A stretch of 64,000 bases of DNA from Marinagarivorans cellulosilyticus (GCF_021655555.1 NZ_AP023086.1:3006685-3070684), one strand, 5' to 3'. Shown: positions 6,353 through 15,219, counted from the first letter of the stretch. Numbers and translations are program-made. The notes: generated from the letters alone by a model not told the origin.

Positions 6353-6943
6353 CTATTCGCGAGCAGCAGCTATGTTTACGGCACAGTTTTCGTTTTGTAA
6401 GTTTTTAATTTCCTGATCAAAGTCGATTGTTTTACTTAAGGAGTTAAAGCGCGCTTGGTAGTCGCGCTTATATTGCTTTCGAAACTTGCCCCAAATAAAG
6501 CGCTTTACTTCTATGTCGTCTTCCAAAATTAGGCCTGGTACTGGGCTAGATTTACGGGTTGCTTCATCAACGGCAACCATTGTGAAATAAGATGTATTGG
6601 TATGCTTGGCAACGCCCAGCTTGAAATCTTCGGATAATACCTTGATGCCTACCTCCATTGATGAGCGTCCAACATAATTCACAGAACCAAAAAGTGTGAC
6701 CAGCTCGCCGACTTCAACGGGGCTTAAAAAATCGACAGAGTCAACGGATGCCGTAACACAATAGCTGCGCGAGTGGGTGGCGGCGCAGGTGTATGCGATT
6801 TTATCCATTAGCGACAAAATGATACCGCCATGCACTTTGCCGCCAAAGTTGGCGTAAGAGGGAATCATCAGCTCTTTTAAAACAACTTGTGACGATTTTA
6901 CACTGCGAAAGTTAGGCTTATCGCAGCCTTGTAGATCGTTCAT
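6353..6943 (-). CDS. Acyl-CoA thioesterase, hot-dog fold (YciA/BACH type)
   Basis: A 196-residue hot-dog thioesterase that hydrolyses acyl-CoA to free acid and CoA. The segment ANFGGKVHGGIILSLMDKIA carries the catalytic G-x-x-x-HGG-x-x-x-x-x-D pattern of the YciA/BACH group, followed by CVTASVDSVDFLSPVEVGEL. The start was set at ATG 6943 because AAGGGG lies seven bases upstream; an in-frame ATG at 6961 has no such site. A C-terminal tail of about 50 residues rich in charge extends past the fold. First intact core gene after the island. Confidence 0.88.
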   Translation of the reverse strand: MNDLQGCDKPNFRSVKSSQVVLKELMIPSYANFGGKVHGGIILSLMDKIAYTCAATHSRSYCVTASVDSVDFLSPVEVGELVTLFGSVNYVGRSSMEVGIKVLSEDFKLGVAKHTNTSYFTMVAVDEATRKSSPVPGLILEDDIEVKRFIWGKFRKQYKRDYQARFNSLSKTIDFDQEIKNLQNENCAVNIAAARE

Positions 6944-7443
6944 TTTTAACCCCTTATGCAAAGTTATGCTGCAAATGTTGCTGTCTTTATGAGTTTAGTC
7001 TATCTGGCATGGCTGTGATGGCATCGATTTTTAGTGCCTATTTTGGTGTCTTAGTCAATTTAGGGGGCGGTGGCACTAACTTGTTCGCCCTTGGTGCATT
7101 ACGGCGGCGTTCTAACCGCTTAAGTGCAGCGTAAAATTTATGGTTTATGTGCCCTTATCCCTTAGGGGCGACCCTTACTTTGTCTAGGTGGCTGATTCAT
7201 AAGCATAAAAAACGACCCAAAATCGTAATAATTAACAGTTACACTTAATGGCACTCAAATTGCCTATGTGGCATTAGTGATGTGGGCAGCTTTAAATGGA
7301 GTAGCTGCTCGCTAGTGTGGTAGCTTTCGTCACTGTTTGGGGCGGGGGGACCACGGGCCGGCTATTGGATTTAATAATGCGGCTATTCAAAGCCATTTTA
7401 TGCATTGCACGGCTACACCATTTAATAAAGGTAACAACTGCGT

Positions 7444-8061
7444 ATGGACGGAATACTGACTAGCATGGGACTGTTCGGCGACAAGAAAGCCAACGCTGCC
7501 CCGGCTACAACAATAAAAGGCAAACCGCCTTCCAATGCCTCTGAAGAAACTTTTCAGGGTGATCAATCGAGTGCAGTAATTAATAGGACACCAGAGATGA
7601 AATCACGAACAACCTCTTCTGCAGCGCCTTCGAATGTCGATGGCGAGCCTCCACATGATGTCTCTCTTTCTGACGAACTTAGCCCCAGTGCCGTTATTGG
7701 CTCTAAGATTAATTTTAAAGGTGAACTCAGTGGTGATGAGGATTTATTAATTCAAGGGAAAGTTGAAGGAACAGTCACCCTGAAAGGGCATAAATTGACA
7801 GTTGGCAAGTTGGGCTATGTGAAGGCAAATCTGCAGGCTAAAAATATCATTATAGATGGTACGGTCGAGGGCGATATTCTGGCCGATGAGCACATAGCCA
7901 TTAATGCGTCGAGTATTGTTAAGGGGAATATTATAGCCGAGCGAGTTACCCTGGAAGATGGCGCTAAATTCCGCGGCTCGATCGATATGGATACCGATGC
8001 TGGCCCGAAGGAGCCCTTAAAGCCTCTAGCGGCCAAAATTGACAGCAAAGATGGTGAATAA
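7444..8061 (+). CDS. Bactofilin-family cytoskeletal protein
   Basis: A 205-residue protein with a central bactofilin domain (DUF583): SAVIGSKINFKGELSGDEDL opens a right-handed β-helix with repeats such as IQGKVEGTVTL, VKANLQAKNI, IDGTVEGDIL and VKGNIIAERV, about residues 82-183. The N-terminal 80 residues are polar and disordered, as usual. Bactofilins polymerise without nucleotides and serve as scaffolds for cell-shape or localisation factors. The start may be ATG 7444 or ATG 7465 (MGLFGDKK); neither has a strong ribosome binding site. The next gene begins 86 bp downstream on the same strand. Confidence 0.9.
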   Translation: MDGILTSMGLFGDKKANAAPATTIKGKPPSNASEETFQGDQSSAVINRTPEMKSRTTSSAAPSNVDGEPPHDVSLSDELSPSAVIGSKINFKGELSGDEDLLIQGKVEGTVTLKGHKLTVGKLGYVKANLQAKNIIIDGTVEGDILADEHIAINASSIVKGNIIAERVTLEDGAKFRGSIDMDTDAGPKEPLKPLAAKIDSKDGE

Positions 8062-8147
8062 AAGGCTATAGCAATACTTTTAAGAGTCCAGTATAAAAAT
8101 ACAAAAGCGTGGCTCCACAGGTTTAACATCCTACAGAGATATGTGCC

Positions 8148-9524
8148 GTGCAAATTTATCGTGAACAAGGTTTACCGCGTACTGTTAATCAAGGGTTTTA
8201 TCACCCGGGGTTGGCAAGTGTTAGCGCCGCTATTCAAGCGATTCCCAGAGCGAGAGTGCTTGACTTGGGCGCGCCATCTGCGGCGAGTTTTCAGTATTTT
8301 AAAGATCAAAATTGCCATATTCGTTTTGAAAACTTAAACGAGTTTTTAACTAAGGCCATCGCCGATAAATTAACCTGGAACAGTGCAGATTTTATGCATG
8401 CCCTCGATAGGTATTTATTGTTGTTAAATGGCGATGACCAATTTGATGTGATTTTGGCATGGGACATTTTTTGTTATCTGGACCCTGCGAGTATTGATTA
8501 TTTAAGCCGGCGCTTGGCTCGCCATGCAAGCGCTGGGGCAAAGTTACATATGGTGCGCTATTGGGGCAATGTTTATCCTTGCGCACCTTGTGATTACTAT
8601 ATGGTCGATGATTGTTATGTTGTGAATACCTTTGAGAGCAGTGAAAAACGCCACCTGCAAAAATTGCCTGCAATCAAAACTTTGCAAACGTTAATGGCCG
8701 ATTTTAGTTTGTCTGAGTTTCATGTTAACGAAGCGAATATGCATTCGGCCATTATGGATGCTGTTTTTGTGTGCCTGCGAGATTCATCAAAGTCAAAACC
8801 GTGTGATAGTAGTGCGCCAACTAAAGCGAATGTTGCGGTCTCTTCGATTGATTATGCCGGCTATAAAAAGAGCGCTGTTGCCAGAAATAAAAGCCATGCT
8901 AGGGCGCGTAGTCTACAGCCTGCAACTGTAGGGAAAGATGAGCTTTATGGCTACCATAAAAGCCCAGCGTTAGAAGGGTTGCTGTCTTTACGCTTGCATA
9001 AAAATGCAAGAGTGCTGGATTTGGGAAGCTACAATAAAGCGAACGAAAGCACTTACCGGCATTATACGCCGCACATCCATTTTGCTAATTTGCCCGCTCT
9101 TATGGCGGCAAGGTCTGCTAGGTATAGCACTTTGTTGGAGGCTGCCCCAGTGTTGGAAGGCTTATTGTTAAGCCAGCATTGGAAGTTTGATGTGATTTTG
9201 GGGTGGGATGTATTGGCCCGTTACAGTAGCGAAACTATTACCGATATTATGGCGTTTATTAAACCCCATATTCATGCCAATACGCACATGCATTTATTGC
9301 AATATGTTGGTGACGATAGGCGGCATATATTGAGCCGTTGCAATTTGTTAACAGAAGATGATGTGGAATTAATAAAAGGGGTTGATGGAGAATTACATCC
9401 TCGGCATTCTATTTTTGAGCTAATTTGCGCAATGGGCTATGGCAGTATTGAGCAAAGCTATTTGTTTGCAAAAGGCATGCACGAAAATTATCACGAATAT
9501 GTCGTTGCATTAAATGGCGACTAA
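8148..9524 (+). CDS. Duplicated methyltransferase-like protein (two tandem Rossmann-like halves)
   Basis: A 458-residue protein made of two similar halves. Each holds a motif-I-like segment (RVLDLGAPSAAS near 36-47; RVLDLGSYNKAN near 287-298) and a motif like FDVILAWD (near 99) or FDVILGWD (near 346), followed by a β-strand with HMVRYWG or HLLQYVG. This is the order of a class I SAM-methyltransferase fold, but the GxGxG loop is replaced in both copies, so activity is doubtful. The start is GTG 8148; no better start is visible. It follows a bactofilin gene and may be co-transcribed with it. Exact function unknown. Confidence 0.7.
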   Translation: MQIYREQGLPRTVNQGFYHPGLASVSAAIQAIPRARVLDLGAPSAASFQYFKDQNCHIRFENLNEFLTKAIADKLTWNSADFMHALDRYLLLLNGDDQFDVILAWDIFCYLDPASIDYLSRRLARHASAGAKLHMVRYWGNVYPCAPCDYYMVDDCYVVNTFESSEKRHLQKLPAIKTLQTLMADFSLSEFHVNEANMHSAIMDAVFVCLRDSSKSKPCDSSAPTKANVAVSSIDYAGYKKSAVARNKSHARARSLQPATVGKDELYGYHKSPALEGLLSLRLHKNARVLDLGSYNKANESTYRHYTPHIHFANLPALMAARSARYSTLLEAAPVLEGLLLSQHWKFDVILGWDVLARYSSETITDIMAFIKPHIHANTHMHLLQYVGDDRRHILSRCNLLTEDDVELIKGVDGELHPRHSIFELICAMGYGSIEQSYLFAKGMHENYHEYVVALNGD

Positions 9525-9592
9525 ACTCTAAGCTGACGTGCTTGCTTGACAGACAACTGTTTTTTAGCGCTGCTTTTTAGGGGCTTAGTGCA

Positions 9593-9621
9593 CCCTGCGT
9601 AAGGTCGATTCTTATGCAGGG
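9593..9621. terminator. Hairpin between convergent genes
   Basis: CCCTGCGTAAG and CTTATGCAGGG form an eleven-pair stem with one G·T and a seven-base loop. It lies between the 3' ends of the duplicated methyltransferase-like gene and yqhD. There is no clear T-run on either side, so it may be a weak bidirectional terminator or only a structured 3' end. Confidence 0.4.
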
Positions 9622-9655
9622 CGCGTGCTACAGGGTACATTCTAAACGATAAGTT

Positions 9656-10804
9656 CTAGGCAATAGCGGTTTGTAAAATTGTGCGGCTTTCTTCCAAAGT
9701 AATACTTTGGTGTTCGCCAATCGCCAGTAAACCGTGGGCTTCCATTTTAGCAAGTACGGCTTCAACGGCTGCTTGCTTGTTGTTGCCATAATCTGTCAGT
9801 CGCGTGGCAATATCCAGTTTGTGGTAAAAGGCTTCGATGGCGTCAATTGTGCGCTCGGCCAAGTCTTTGCCTGCGTCTAGACCAAATACGGCTTCCCCCA
9901 TTTGCTCCAGCTTGCCTTGTTTGAGGTGTAGCTGGTTGCGCAGCAGTGAGGGTTGAATAATGGCCAGCGAGCGTGCGTGGTCTACGCCGTAAAGCGCGGT
10001 AAGCTCGTGGCCAATCATGTGGGTGGCCCAATCTTGTGTTACGCCTGCGCCGATTAATCCATTTAAGGCTTGGTTGGCCGACCACATTAGGTTAGCGCGC
10101 CATTGATCATCTTGTTGTTCAAAGGTATTCGCTAAGCGCAATAAGGTTTTGAGTAGAGCTTCTGCGTACCCATCTTGGACCCAAGCGCCTTCTTGAACGG
10201 TAAGGTATTGCTCGCATGTGTGCACCCATGCATCGGCAATGCCGTTAGCGAGCTGCCTAGCTGGCAGGGTTTTCATGGCATCTGGATCTAGTACGGCAAA
10301 TTGTGGTTGTACCGTTGGCGATAAAAAAGCCAGTTTATCTTGGGTTGCTGCTTTGCTGACAACTGAGGCTGTATTTGATTCTGAGCCTGTTGCCGGTAGG
10401 GTTAAAATACAACCAATGGGCAGTGCTTTATCGACGGTATGTTTGCCTTCTAAAATATCCCAGCCGGTGCCGTTGTAGCATGCGGCGGCGGCCACGTATT
10501 TGGCGCCATCAATCACAGATCCGCCGCCTACAGCTAAAATAAATGTAATGCTCTGTGCCTTAGCTAGGGCGACAGCCTTATCGAGATGCTCAACGGTGGG
10601 GTTGGGTGTAATGCCTGAAAACTCCAACACGCTGTTTTCGCTCAGCGCTTGGGTTACCTGTTGGTAAATGCCGTTATCTTTAATCGAGCCGCCGCCGTAA
10701 AGCAAAAGTACTTTTGCGCTCGCAGGTATTTTGTGTTGGATGGCGGTTATTTGCCCCTGACCAAAAATGATGTTGGTTGGGTTGCTGTAGTTGAATGTCA
10801 TCAT
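9656..10804 (-). CDS. yqhD: YqhD-type iron/zinc-dependent alcohol dehydrogenase (aldehyde reductase)
   Basis: A 382-residue group III alcohol dehydrogenase. The NADP-binding segments YGGGSIKDNG (37-46) and AVGGGSVIDGAK (91-102) and the metal ligands D191, H195, H262 and H276 (ADAWVHTCEQ, WATHMIGHEL, VDHARSL) match the E. coli YqhD pattern, including the 14-residue spacing of the last two histidines. YqhD reduces short- and medium-chain aldehydes with NADPH and helps detoxify them. ATG 10804 is followed by a second ATG; AAGGTAAGC lies upstream. Monocistronic by context. Confidence 0.92.
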   Translation of the reverse strand: MMTFNYSNPTNIIFGQGQITAIQHKIPASAKVLLLYGGGSIKDNGIYQQVTQALSENSVLEFSGITPNPTVEHLDKAVALAKAQSITFILAVGGGSVIDGAKYVAAAACYNGTGWDILEGKHTVDKALPIGCILTLPATGSESNTASVVSKAATQDKLAFLSPTVQPQFAVLDPDAMKTLPARQLANGIADAWVHTCEQYLTVQEGAWVQDGYAEALLKTLLRLANTFEQQDDQWRANLMWSANQALNGLIGAGVTQDWATHMIGHELTALYGVDHARSLAIIQPSLLRNQLHLKQGKLEQMGEAVFGLDAGKDLAERTIDAIEAFYHKLDIATRLTDYGNNKQAAVEAVLAKMEAHGLLAIGEHQSITLEESRTILQTAIA

Positions 10805-10992
10805 ATTGCTTACCTTCTTATATCCGCGTGCTGTTATTTGAATAACTAGGGCATGATTGTAATTCTTACTTTGGGTGCTGTCATTGTTATAACTGTACGG
10901 CCGTTAAAAAGGCTGAAAAACGCGTTATATCTTTTACCTTTTCTATTTATGTATGTTTTTTATTACCCCCGAGCTAAGGCTGCAGTGGTGTT

Positions 10993-11017
10993 GTAGCCCT
11001 TGTGCTGCAAGGGCTAC
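10993..11017. other. Perfect 10-bp-stem hairpin in an intergenic region
   Basis: GTAGCCCTTG and CAAGGGCTAC pair perfectly around a TGCTG loop. On the plus strand it is followed by AGGTTTT. It lies between the divergent yqhD gene and the small DUF1328 gene, so it is in the leader or upstream region of the latter rather than after a gene. The rest of 10805-11162 shows nothing I can name. Confidence 0.4.
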
Positions 11018-11162
11018 AGGTTTTGGCGGTATAATTTTATGGCATTGTTTGTGGTCTGTGAAAATGTTGGCACGCATTCTGTAATAGTTAGTGTGTAGGG
11101 CAGATGTTCAGGGTTTTAGCGATGAATATCTGATTCGACTCATAATGGTCAGGAGAATGATT

Positions 11163-11333
11163 ATGTTAGGTTGGGCAATTGTTTTTTTTCTTATTGCAAT
11201 AGCCGCGGGTGTTCTAGGCTTTGGCGGTATTGCCGGTGCAGCTTCAGGTATTGCGCAAATTTTTTTTGTTGTATTTCTAGTATTGTTGGTTGTTATGGCC
11301 ATTGCTAGGGCCGTTGGTGGGCGTTCACCTTAA
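11163..11333 (+). CDS. DUF1328 (YtjA-like) small membrane protein, 56 aa
   Basis: A two-helix membrane protein starting MLGWAIVFFLIAIAAGVLGF, then GGIAGAASGIAQIFFVVFL and a short GRSP tail. The pattern LGW..(hydrophobic)..LGFGGIAG is diagnostic of DUF1328. ATG 11163 was chosen because AGGAGA lies seven bases upstream; two earlier in-frame ATGs are too close to or before that site. Family members are abundant in proteobacteria and of unknown function, sometimes stress-induced. Confidence 0.88.
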   Translation: MLGWAIVFFLIAIAAGVLGFGGIAGAASGIAQIFFVVFLVLLVVMAIARAVGGRSP

Positions 11334-11343
11334 ATGTTGTATC

Positions 11344-11382
11344 AAAAAAGGCTTATTGTTAATTATTACAATAAGCCTTTTT
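11344..11382 (+). terminator. Rho-independent terminator after the DUF1328 gene
   Basis: AAAGGCTTATTGT and ACAATAAGCCTTT make a thirteen-base perfect stem with an eight-base loop, followed by TT and flanked by A/T runs. It begins 11 bases after the stop codon and would work in both directions. Confidence 0.85.
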
Positions 11383-11435
11383 AAATTCGATTGATAATAT
11401 AAAAGTAAAAATTGATTTGAGGTTATCGTTTTAAA

Positions 11436-12046
11436 ATGAATATGCCGCTTTCAACACCAGTAGTTGATATAGAAGCTTCTGGTTTTGGTTTGTCTAGTTA
11501 CCCAATAGAAATAGGGTTGGTTTTGGCGAATGGGCTACTTATTGTGCATTAGTTAAGCCGCATGCTAGTTGGGGGCATTGGGATAGGGGCGCTGAAAAAG
11601 TTCATGGCATTAGCTTGAACGAGCTAAAAGACAACGGTAAAGCCATTGCTGATATTTGCCAAGATTTAAACACGTTGTGTGATGGCCAAATACTGTATAC
11701 CGACTGTTGGGCACACGATTACCATTGGTTAAGCAAGCTTTATACGGCTGCTGGCGTGCATTGCAGTTTTCGTTTAAGCCCTATTGAGCACTTACTTTCT
11801 GAGCTGCAAATGCAAAGATGGTCGCAAAGGAAGAAAAATTACGCCAGAGAGGCCAATATTAAAACGCACCGTGCTTTAAATGATGCACTAATTATTTCTG
11901 AAGCGTTGGATCGTGAATTGCTGCTCAATGATGCTCAAGTTGATCGCATGTTGGGTGAGTTAGATGTTGCTGCGGCACCCGAGATGCCGCTTCCAAAGTC
12001 GTCACAACATATTTTTGATTCACGAAATTATAAAAAGTCGGCATAA
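11436..12046 (+). pseudogene. DEDDh-type 3'-5' exonuclease, interrupted by a frameshift
   Basis: The first frame reads from ATG 11436 with STPVVDIEASGFGLSSYPIE, carrying the DxE of exonuclease motif I, and ends at TAG 11550. The downstream frame, entered by a one-base shift at the GGG near 11531-11533, continues ATYCALVKPHASWGHWDRGA and then TDCWAHDYHWL (motif II Asp) and HRALNDALI (motif III His and Asp). All four catalytic positions are thus present across the two frames. Intact relatives are about 200 residues. The loss of one base in GGGG explains the break; a sequencing error is also possible. Substrate unknown. Confidence 0.75.
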
Positions 12047-12087
12047 GCTGTATTGCATTTGTGCGCCATAATTTTTTGGGAGGAACT

Positions 12088-12966
12088 GTGAAATATTATT
12101 TACTGATACTATCTTGCCTGATGTTGTGGTCTTGCGATGGCGCGGATTATGCCGAGCAAGGTAAGCTGAAGCCTAACGGCGAGGCTATAAGTAATATAGA
12201 TTTAGCAAAAGCGGCTTGGCTCGATAGTAATATCTCTCGTTATAGGATGCATGTTTTTCGTGATACCGTAGAAGCTTCAGGTGCTTATGATAATACGGTA
12301 GGGAATGTTTATTCTGAAAACTCATTGGTGTTAGTGAATAATCAGAAAATTGTTGAAAGCTACCAACTATCGGGTGCGTCTTTTTTTGAGTACGAGCCGC
12401 AAATGCCAAACGCTAGCACAGCGATGACAGTTGAAGAGCTTTTTATGATGGTTGAGGATGCATTTATTAGCGAGCGAATAGTAGGGCAGGTTAATTTTCA
12501 CGAGCTGGGTTATCCGCAAGATTTTCAGTACTTCGATAGCGAAGGGGGGCTAGTAAGCATTCATGTCGAGGATTTTTATTACCCGCAAGCCGTTGTTGCT
12601 AAGCTGGGACGCAAAAAAAGAGAGTGGATCGAAAAGGGAAGTGCCAACTACTCTATGGTGTTGGCTTTACATTGTCGTGATTTTTGCGAAGCTACGAGCC
12701 AATTTTATTCGGAGGTGGTTGATAGTGAATGTGTTTCAAAAGGTTATTACGAAACGCCTCCTGTAAATATCTCGCTCGATTACTTCCCTGTTAGTATGGT
12801 CGATTTGTACGATAAGGCTATTGCAGCGGCAGATACCTTAGATTCTAAATTTACCGTGAGTTATCACCCTGATGGCCACCTTAATGCTTATTACCTTGAT
12901 AGCCCATTTGGCTTTTCTGTTGGTGACTTGGGTTTTGAGGTGAAATCCTTAAGCCTTCTTCAATAG
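12088..12966 (+). CDS. Lipoprotein with two tandem DUF6174-like domains
   Basis: Starting at GTG 12088 (GGGAGGA four bases upstream) the protein opens MKYYLLILSCLMLWSCDG, a lipoprotein signal with the lipid-accepting Cys in LWSC. Two similar halves follow: AWLDSNISRYRMHVF to QYFDSEGGLVSIHVEDFYY, and EWIEKGSANYSMVLALHC to VSYHPDGHLNAYYLD. Each has the W...N/S..Y start and the final V.Y...G....I pattern that I associate with DUF6174. About 292 residues. Probably anchored in the outer membrane; function unknown. Confidence 0.75.
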   Translation: MKYYLLILSCLMLWSCDGADYAEQGKLKPNGEAISNIDLAKAAWLDSNISRYRMHVFRDTVEASGAYDNTVGNVYSENSLVLVNNQKIVESYQLSGASFFEYEPQMPNASTAMTVEELFMMVEDAFISERIVGQVNFHELGYPQDFQYFDSEGGLVSIHVEDFYYPQAVVAKLGRKKREWIEKGSANYSMVLALHCRDFCEATSQFYSEVVDSECVSKGYYETPPVNISLDYFPVSMVDLYDKAIAAADTLDSKFTVSYHPDGHLNAYYLDSPFGFSVGDLGFEVKSLSLLQ

Positions 12967-13208
12967 TAGGAGGGCCGTAAGGGCACTTCTTCTGTGCTCA
13001 CCCCTACGTTTTAATACCGCTTCTTTATTCCCTTTGATTGATCTAATTAGCTGCAGTCTTACATAAAACCGTAGAAATACTAGCCCGCATGTGTAGCTTG
13101 GTTATTGCTGGATTGCTAGGTGTTTTATACGCAATTATAATCGCGAAGATATGCCGCAGGTGCGTTTGCGTGAATGCTGCGTTAACGCTTTTTATGTTAA
13201 GGGGAATT

Positions 13209-13658
13209 ATGAATATTTCTGTTGATATTACAATAATGAAGCCCAAGACCACGGTGTGGTCTGTTATTACTGATATTGAAAATTGCGCGGGTGTTATTTC
13301 TAATATAGAAAACATAAAAGTGTTGGAAAAGCCTAGCTCTGGTTTGGAGGGGCTAAAGTGGCAAGAAACACGGGTTATGTATGGTAAGTCGGCCACGGAA
13401 GTTATGTGGATAACGCAGGCAAAAGAGTTGGAGTTCTATTCCACGCGGGCGCAAAGTCACGGTTGCGTCTATACCACAACGCTAGCGCTAACAGATACGG
13501 GCAAGGGGACTTGTCTTTCGATGTCGTTTAGTGGTGAAGCGCAAACATGGCTGTCCAAAGTAATGTCTTTTTGCTTGTCGGGGGTGATAAGCAAGTCTAT
13601 GAAAAAAGCGTTGCTGCAAGATCTTAGGGATGTTAAGCACTATACCGAAATGCTGTAG
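13209..13658 (+). CDS. SRPBCC (polyketide cyclase/START-like) protein
   Basis: A 149-residue SRPBCC-fold protein: ISVDITIMKPKTTVWSVITD gives the first strand and the helix containing the VW.VITD signature, followed by IENIKVLEKPSSGLEGLKW and strand pairs, and a long C-terminal helix (SKSMKKALLQDLRDVKHYTE). ATG 13209 has AAGGGG five bases upstream; an open frame extends upstream to 13089 without a site. Members bind hydrophobic ligands; the specific ligand cannot be told. Confidence 0.82.
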   Translation: MNISVDITIMKPKTTVWSVITDIENCAGVISNIENIKVLEKPSSGLEGLKWQETRVMYGKSATEVMWITQAKELEFYSTRAQSHGCVYTTTLALTDTGKGTCLSMSFSGEAQTWLSKVMSFCLSGVISKSMKKALLQDLRDVKHYTEML

Positions 13659-13939
13659 CGCTTTTGTTCTCGTTCTTCTCGCTTTGTGGTTTTAGTTTTT
13701 ATTGCCTTTGAAGACTAGCAGCGAGACTTTTCAAGCGCGTTTGCCTAGCGATTATTGAAGATGCTTTGTTGGCATGTTTAACGCGAGGGGTGATGGTTGG
13801 GTGCTTTCGGTGTAATATCCGTCTGCTAATCAATACGCAGCCTTTCAATCTGAAGCACAGCAAAGCGTTAAAAGCCTGTATGGCTTGTTCTCTTGGTGGT
13901 GTTTTTAGATTTAATTGAATATTAAACAGGTCACCCTCC

Positions 13940-14764
13940 ATGGCAAAACCACTGACGAACTTATCAATTCGGGTCAATATTCCAGAAGAAAAAGAGTACG
14001 TAGTTAAAGAAGAGGTGGTGATACTTTGGGGGCGTATTTGGGCGGCGGCTGGCTCGCTTTTGCTGGTTGTGGCCTTACTAGTAGCTTTGTTGTTAAACAT
14101 GGCGGGTAGAGAAACTACGCCGGCTGCACAAACTGTTGTTGATGTTGTGCCTGCTGCGCCGCTAGAAGCCGCCACAGTGGAGGCGCCAAGTCCTGTAGCA
14201 AGCGCTGCCAAGGTGATGCCTCAGGCTGTAGTCGAGCCTTTAACTGAAGCGAAAGCGCCCTTGAGCCAAGTTGATGCTCCTGTGAATGTTGCCGTAGCGC
14301 CGGCGCAACCGAATGCGGCTAGCAAGGAGCAGGCGGCAGAAACAGTGGTTGAGCCTGTTGCGGTTGCCCCAGTTGATGCTGCTGTAACAGTGCCTGTCAC
14401 TAAGACCTTTAAGCCTGCAGATGTGAGCTCAAGCTCTGAGCATTTGCTGCGGGCCGCATTGGCAACCCAAATGAAGGCGCGCGAGCCTGCCAATAATGCC
14501 GCAGCTATATTGCATGTGCCCGAGGGTGAGTTGCTAACCGTGTACTTTTTTACGGAACTCAAGGGGCTTCGTAAGCAGACTGTGCATTACGATTGGTTTC
14601 GCAACGATAAGCGCGTGGCGCGAGTAAAAATCCGCCCACGGTTTGATACAACAGGTAATTTTTCGAGCAAGTATATTGATGGCAATATGCTAGGGCAGTG
14701 GCGCGTGGTGGCAAAAACGGCGGCTGGCGAAATGCTAGCGGCGGCTAACTTTGAAGTGCGTTAA
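13940..14764 (+). CDS. DUF2914 membrane-anchored protein
   Basis: A 274-residue protein with a cytoplasmic N-terminus, one transmembrane helix (AAGSLLLVVALLVALLLN, about 35-53), a low-complexity Ala/Pro/Val linker of about 110 residues, and a C-terminal DUF2914 domain: YFFTELKGLRKQTVHYDWF, RPRFDTTGNFSSKYIDG and GQWRVVAKTAAGEML. The W-R-V near the end is typical. The domain probably lies in the periplasm. DUF2914 proteins are often found with adenylate cyclases or as stand-alone proteins; no function is assigned. The long antisense frames here are shadows of the GC-rich linker. Confidence 0.82.
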   Translation: MAKPLTNLSIRVNIPEEKEYVVKEEVVILWGRIWAAAGSLLLVVALLVALLLNMAGRETTPAAQTVVDVVPAAPLEAATVEAPSPVASAAKVMPQAVVEPLTEAKAPLSQVDAPVNVAVAPAQPNAASKEQAAETVVEPVAVAPVDAAVTVPVTKTFKPADVSSSSEHLLRAALATQMKAREPANNAAAILHVPEGELLTVYFFTELKGLRKQTVHYDWFRNDKRVARVKIRPRFDTTGNFSSKYIDGNMLGQWRVVAKTAAGEMLAAANFEVR

Positions 14765-14805
14765 TACGCCTGCCGCTAGTTGGGTGTAGGTAGAGTTGGT
14801 AAGTT

Positions 14806-15159
14806 TTATACTGAGAAAGATGCGCCGCAGCCACAGGTGGAGCTGGCGTTGGGGTTTTCTACAGTGAAGCGCGAGCCCTGAAGGCTTTCTTGGTAATCGA
14901 CCCGCGCACCTACAAGGTAGGGGTAGCTCATTGGGTCTACTACGACGCGCACGCCTTCTTTTTCTATTAAGGTATCTTCTTCGTCCAGCTCTTCATCAAA
15001 ACTGAAGCCGTATTGAAAGCCCGAGCATCCGCCGCCTGTGACATATACGCGCAATACTAGGTTGGGATTTTCTTCTTCCTCTACCAAGCTGCGAACTTTG
15101 GCGATGGCATTTTGGGTGACTTGAATGGGAGTCGGGGTGTAGCTTTGCGCTGAACTCAT
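14806..15159 (-). CDS. erpA: Iron-sulfur cluster insertion protein ErpA
   Basis: A 117-residue A-type carrier that receives Fe-S clusters and hands them to apoproteins. The three cluster-binding cysteines are C45 (GGGCSGFQYGF), C109 and C111 (STCGCGASFSV), at the expected positions. The length and the SLVEEEENPNLVLRVYVTGG start match ErpA rather than IscA. Upstream (minus strand) lies a promoter overlapped by an IscR type-1-like operator, consistent with the known IscR control of erpA. The order argC - DUF6776-like - bactofilin - erpA is familiar from related gammaproteobacteria. Confidence 0.95.
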   Translation of the reverse strand: MSSAQSYTPTPIQVTQNAIAKVRSLVEEEENPNLVLRVYVTGGGCSGFQYGFSFDEELDEEDTLIEKEGVRVVVDPMSYPYLVGARVDYQESLQGSRFTVENPNASSTCGCGASFSV

Positions 15160-15186
15160 ATTGGCCTCAACATTAGATGGTTGCCG

Positions 15187-15219
15187 ATTATTGTTAAGTT
15201 GAGTGTTTTAGTCAAGTAT
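15187..15219 (-). promoter_or_regulatory. erpA promoter with an overlapping IscR type-1-like site
   Basis: On the minus strand TTGACT (-35, 15215-15210) and AATAAT (-10, 15192-15187) are 17 bases apart, about 30 bases before the erpA start. The 25 bases at 15195-15219 start ATACTTGACTAAAAC and continue with ACTCAACT, matching the IscR type-1 consensus (ATASYYGACT, AT-rich centre, AGTCRRST) at almost all positions in the conserved halves. Binding over the -35 would repress. Inference from consensus; not tested. Confidence 0.65.

Noticed and set aside
13699..14211. Antisense 170-codon frame over the DUF2914 gene
   Set aside because: Ala/Ser/Thr-rich, mirrors the low-complexity Ala-Pro linker of the real gene; no ribosome binding site.
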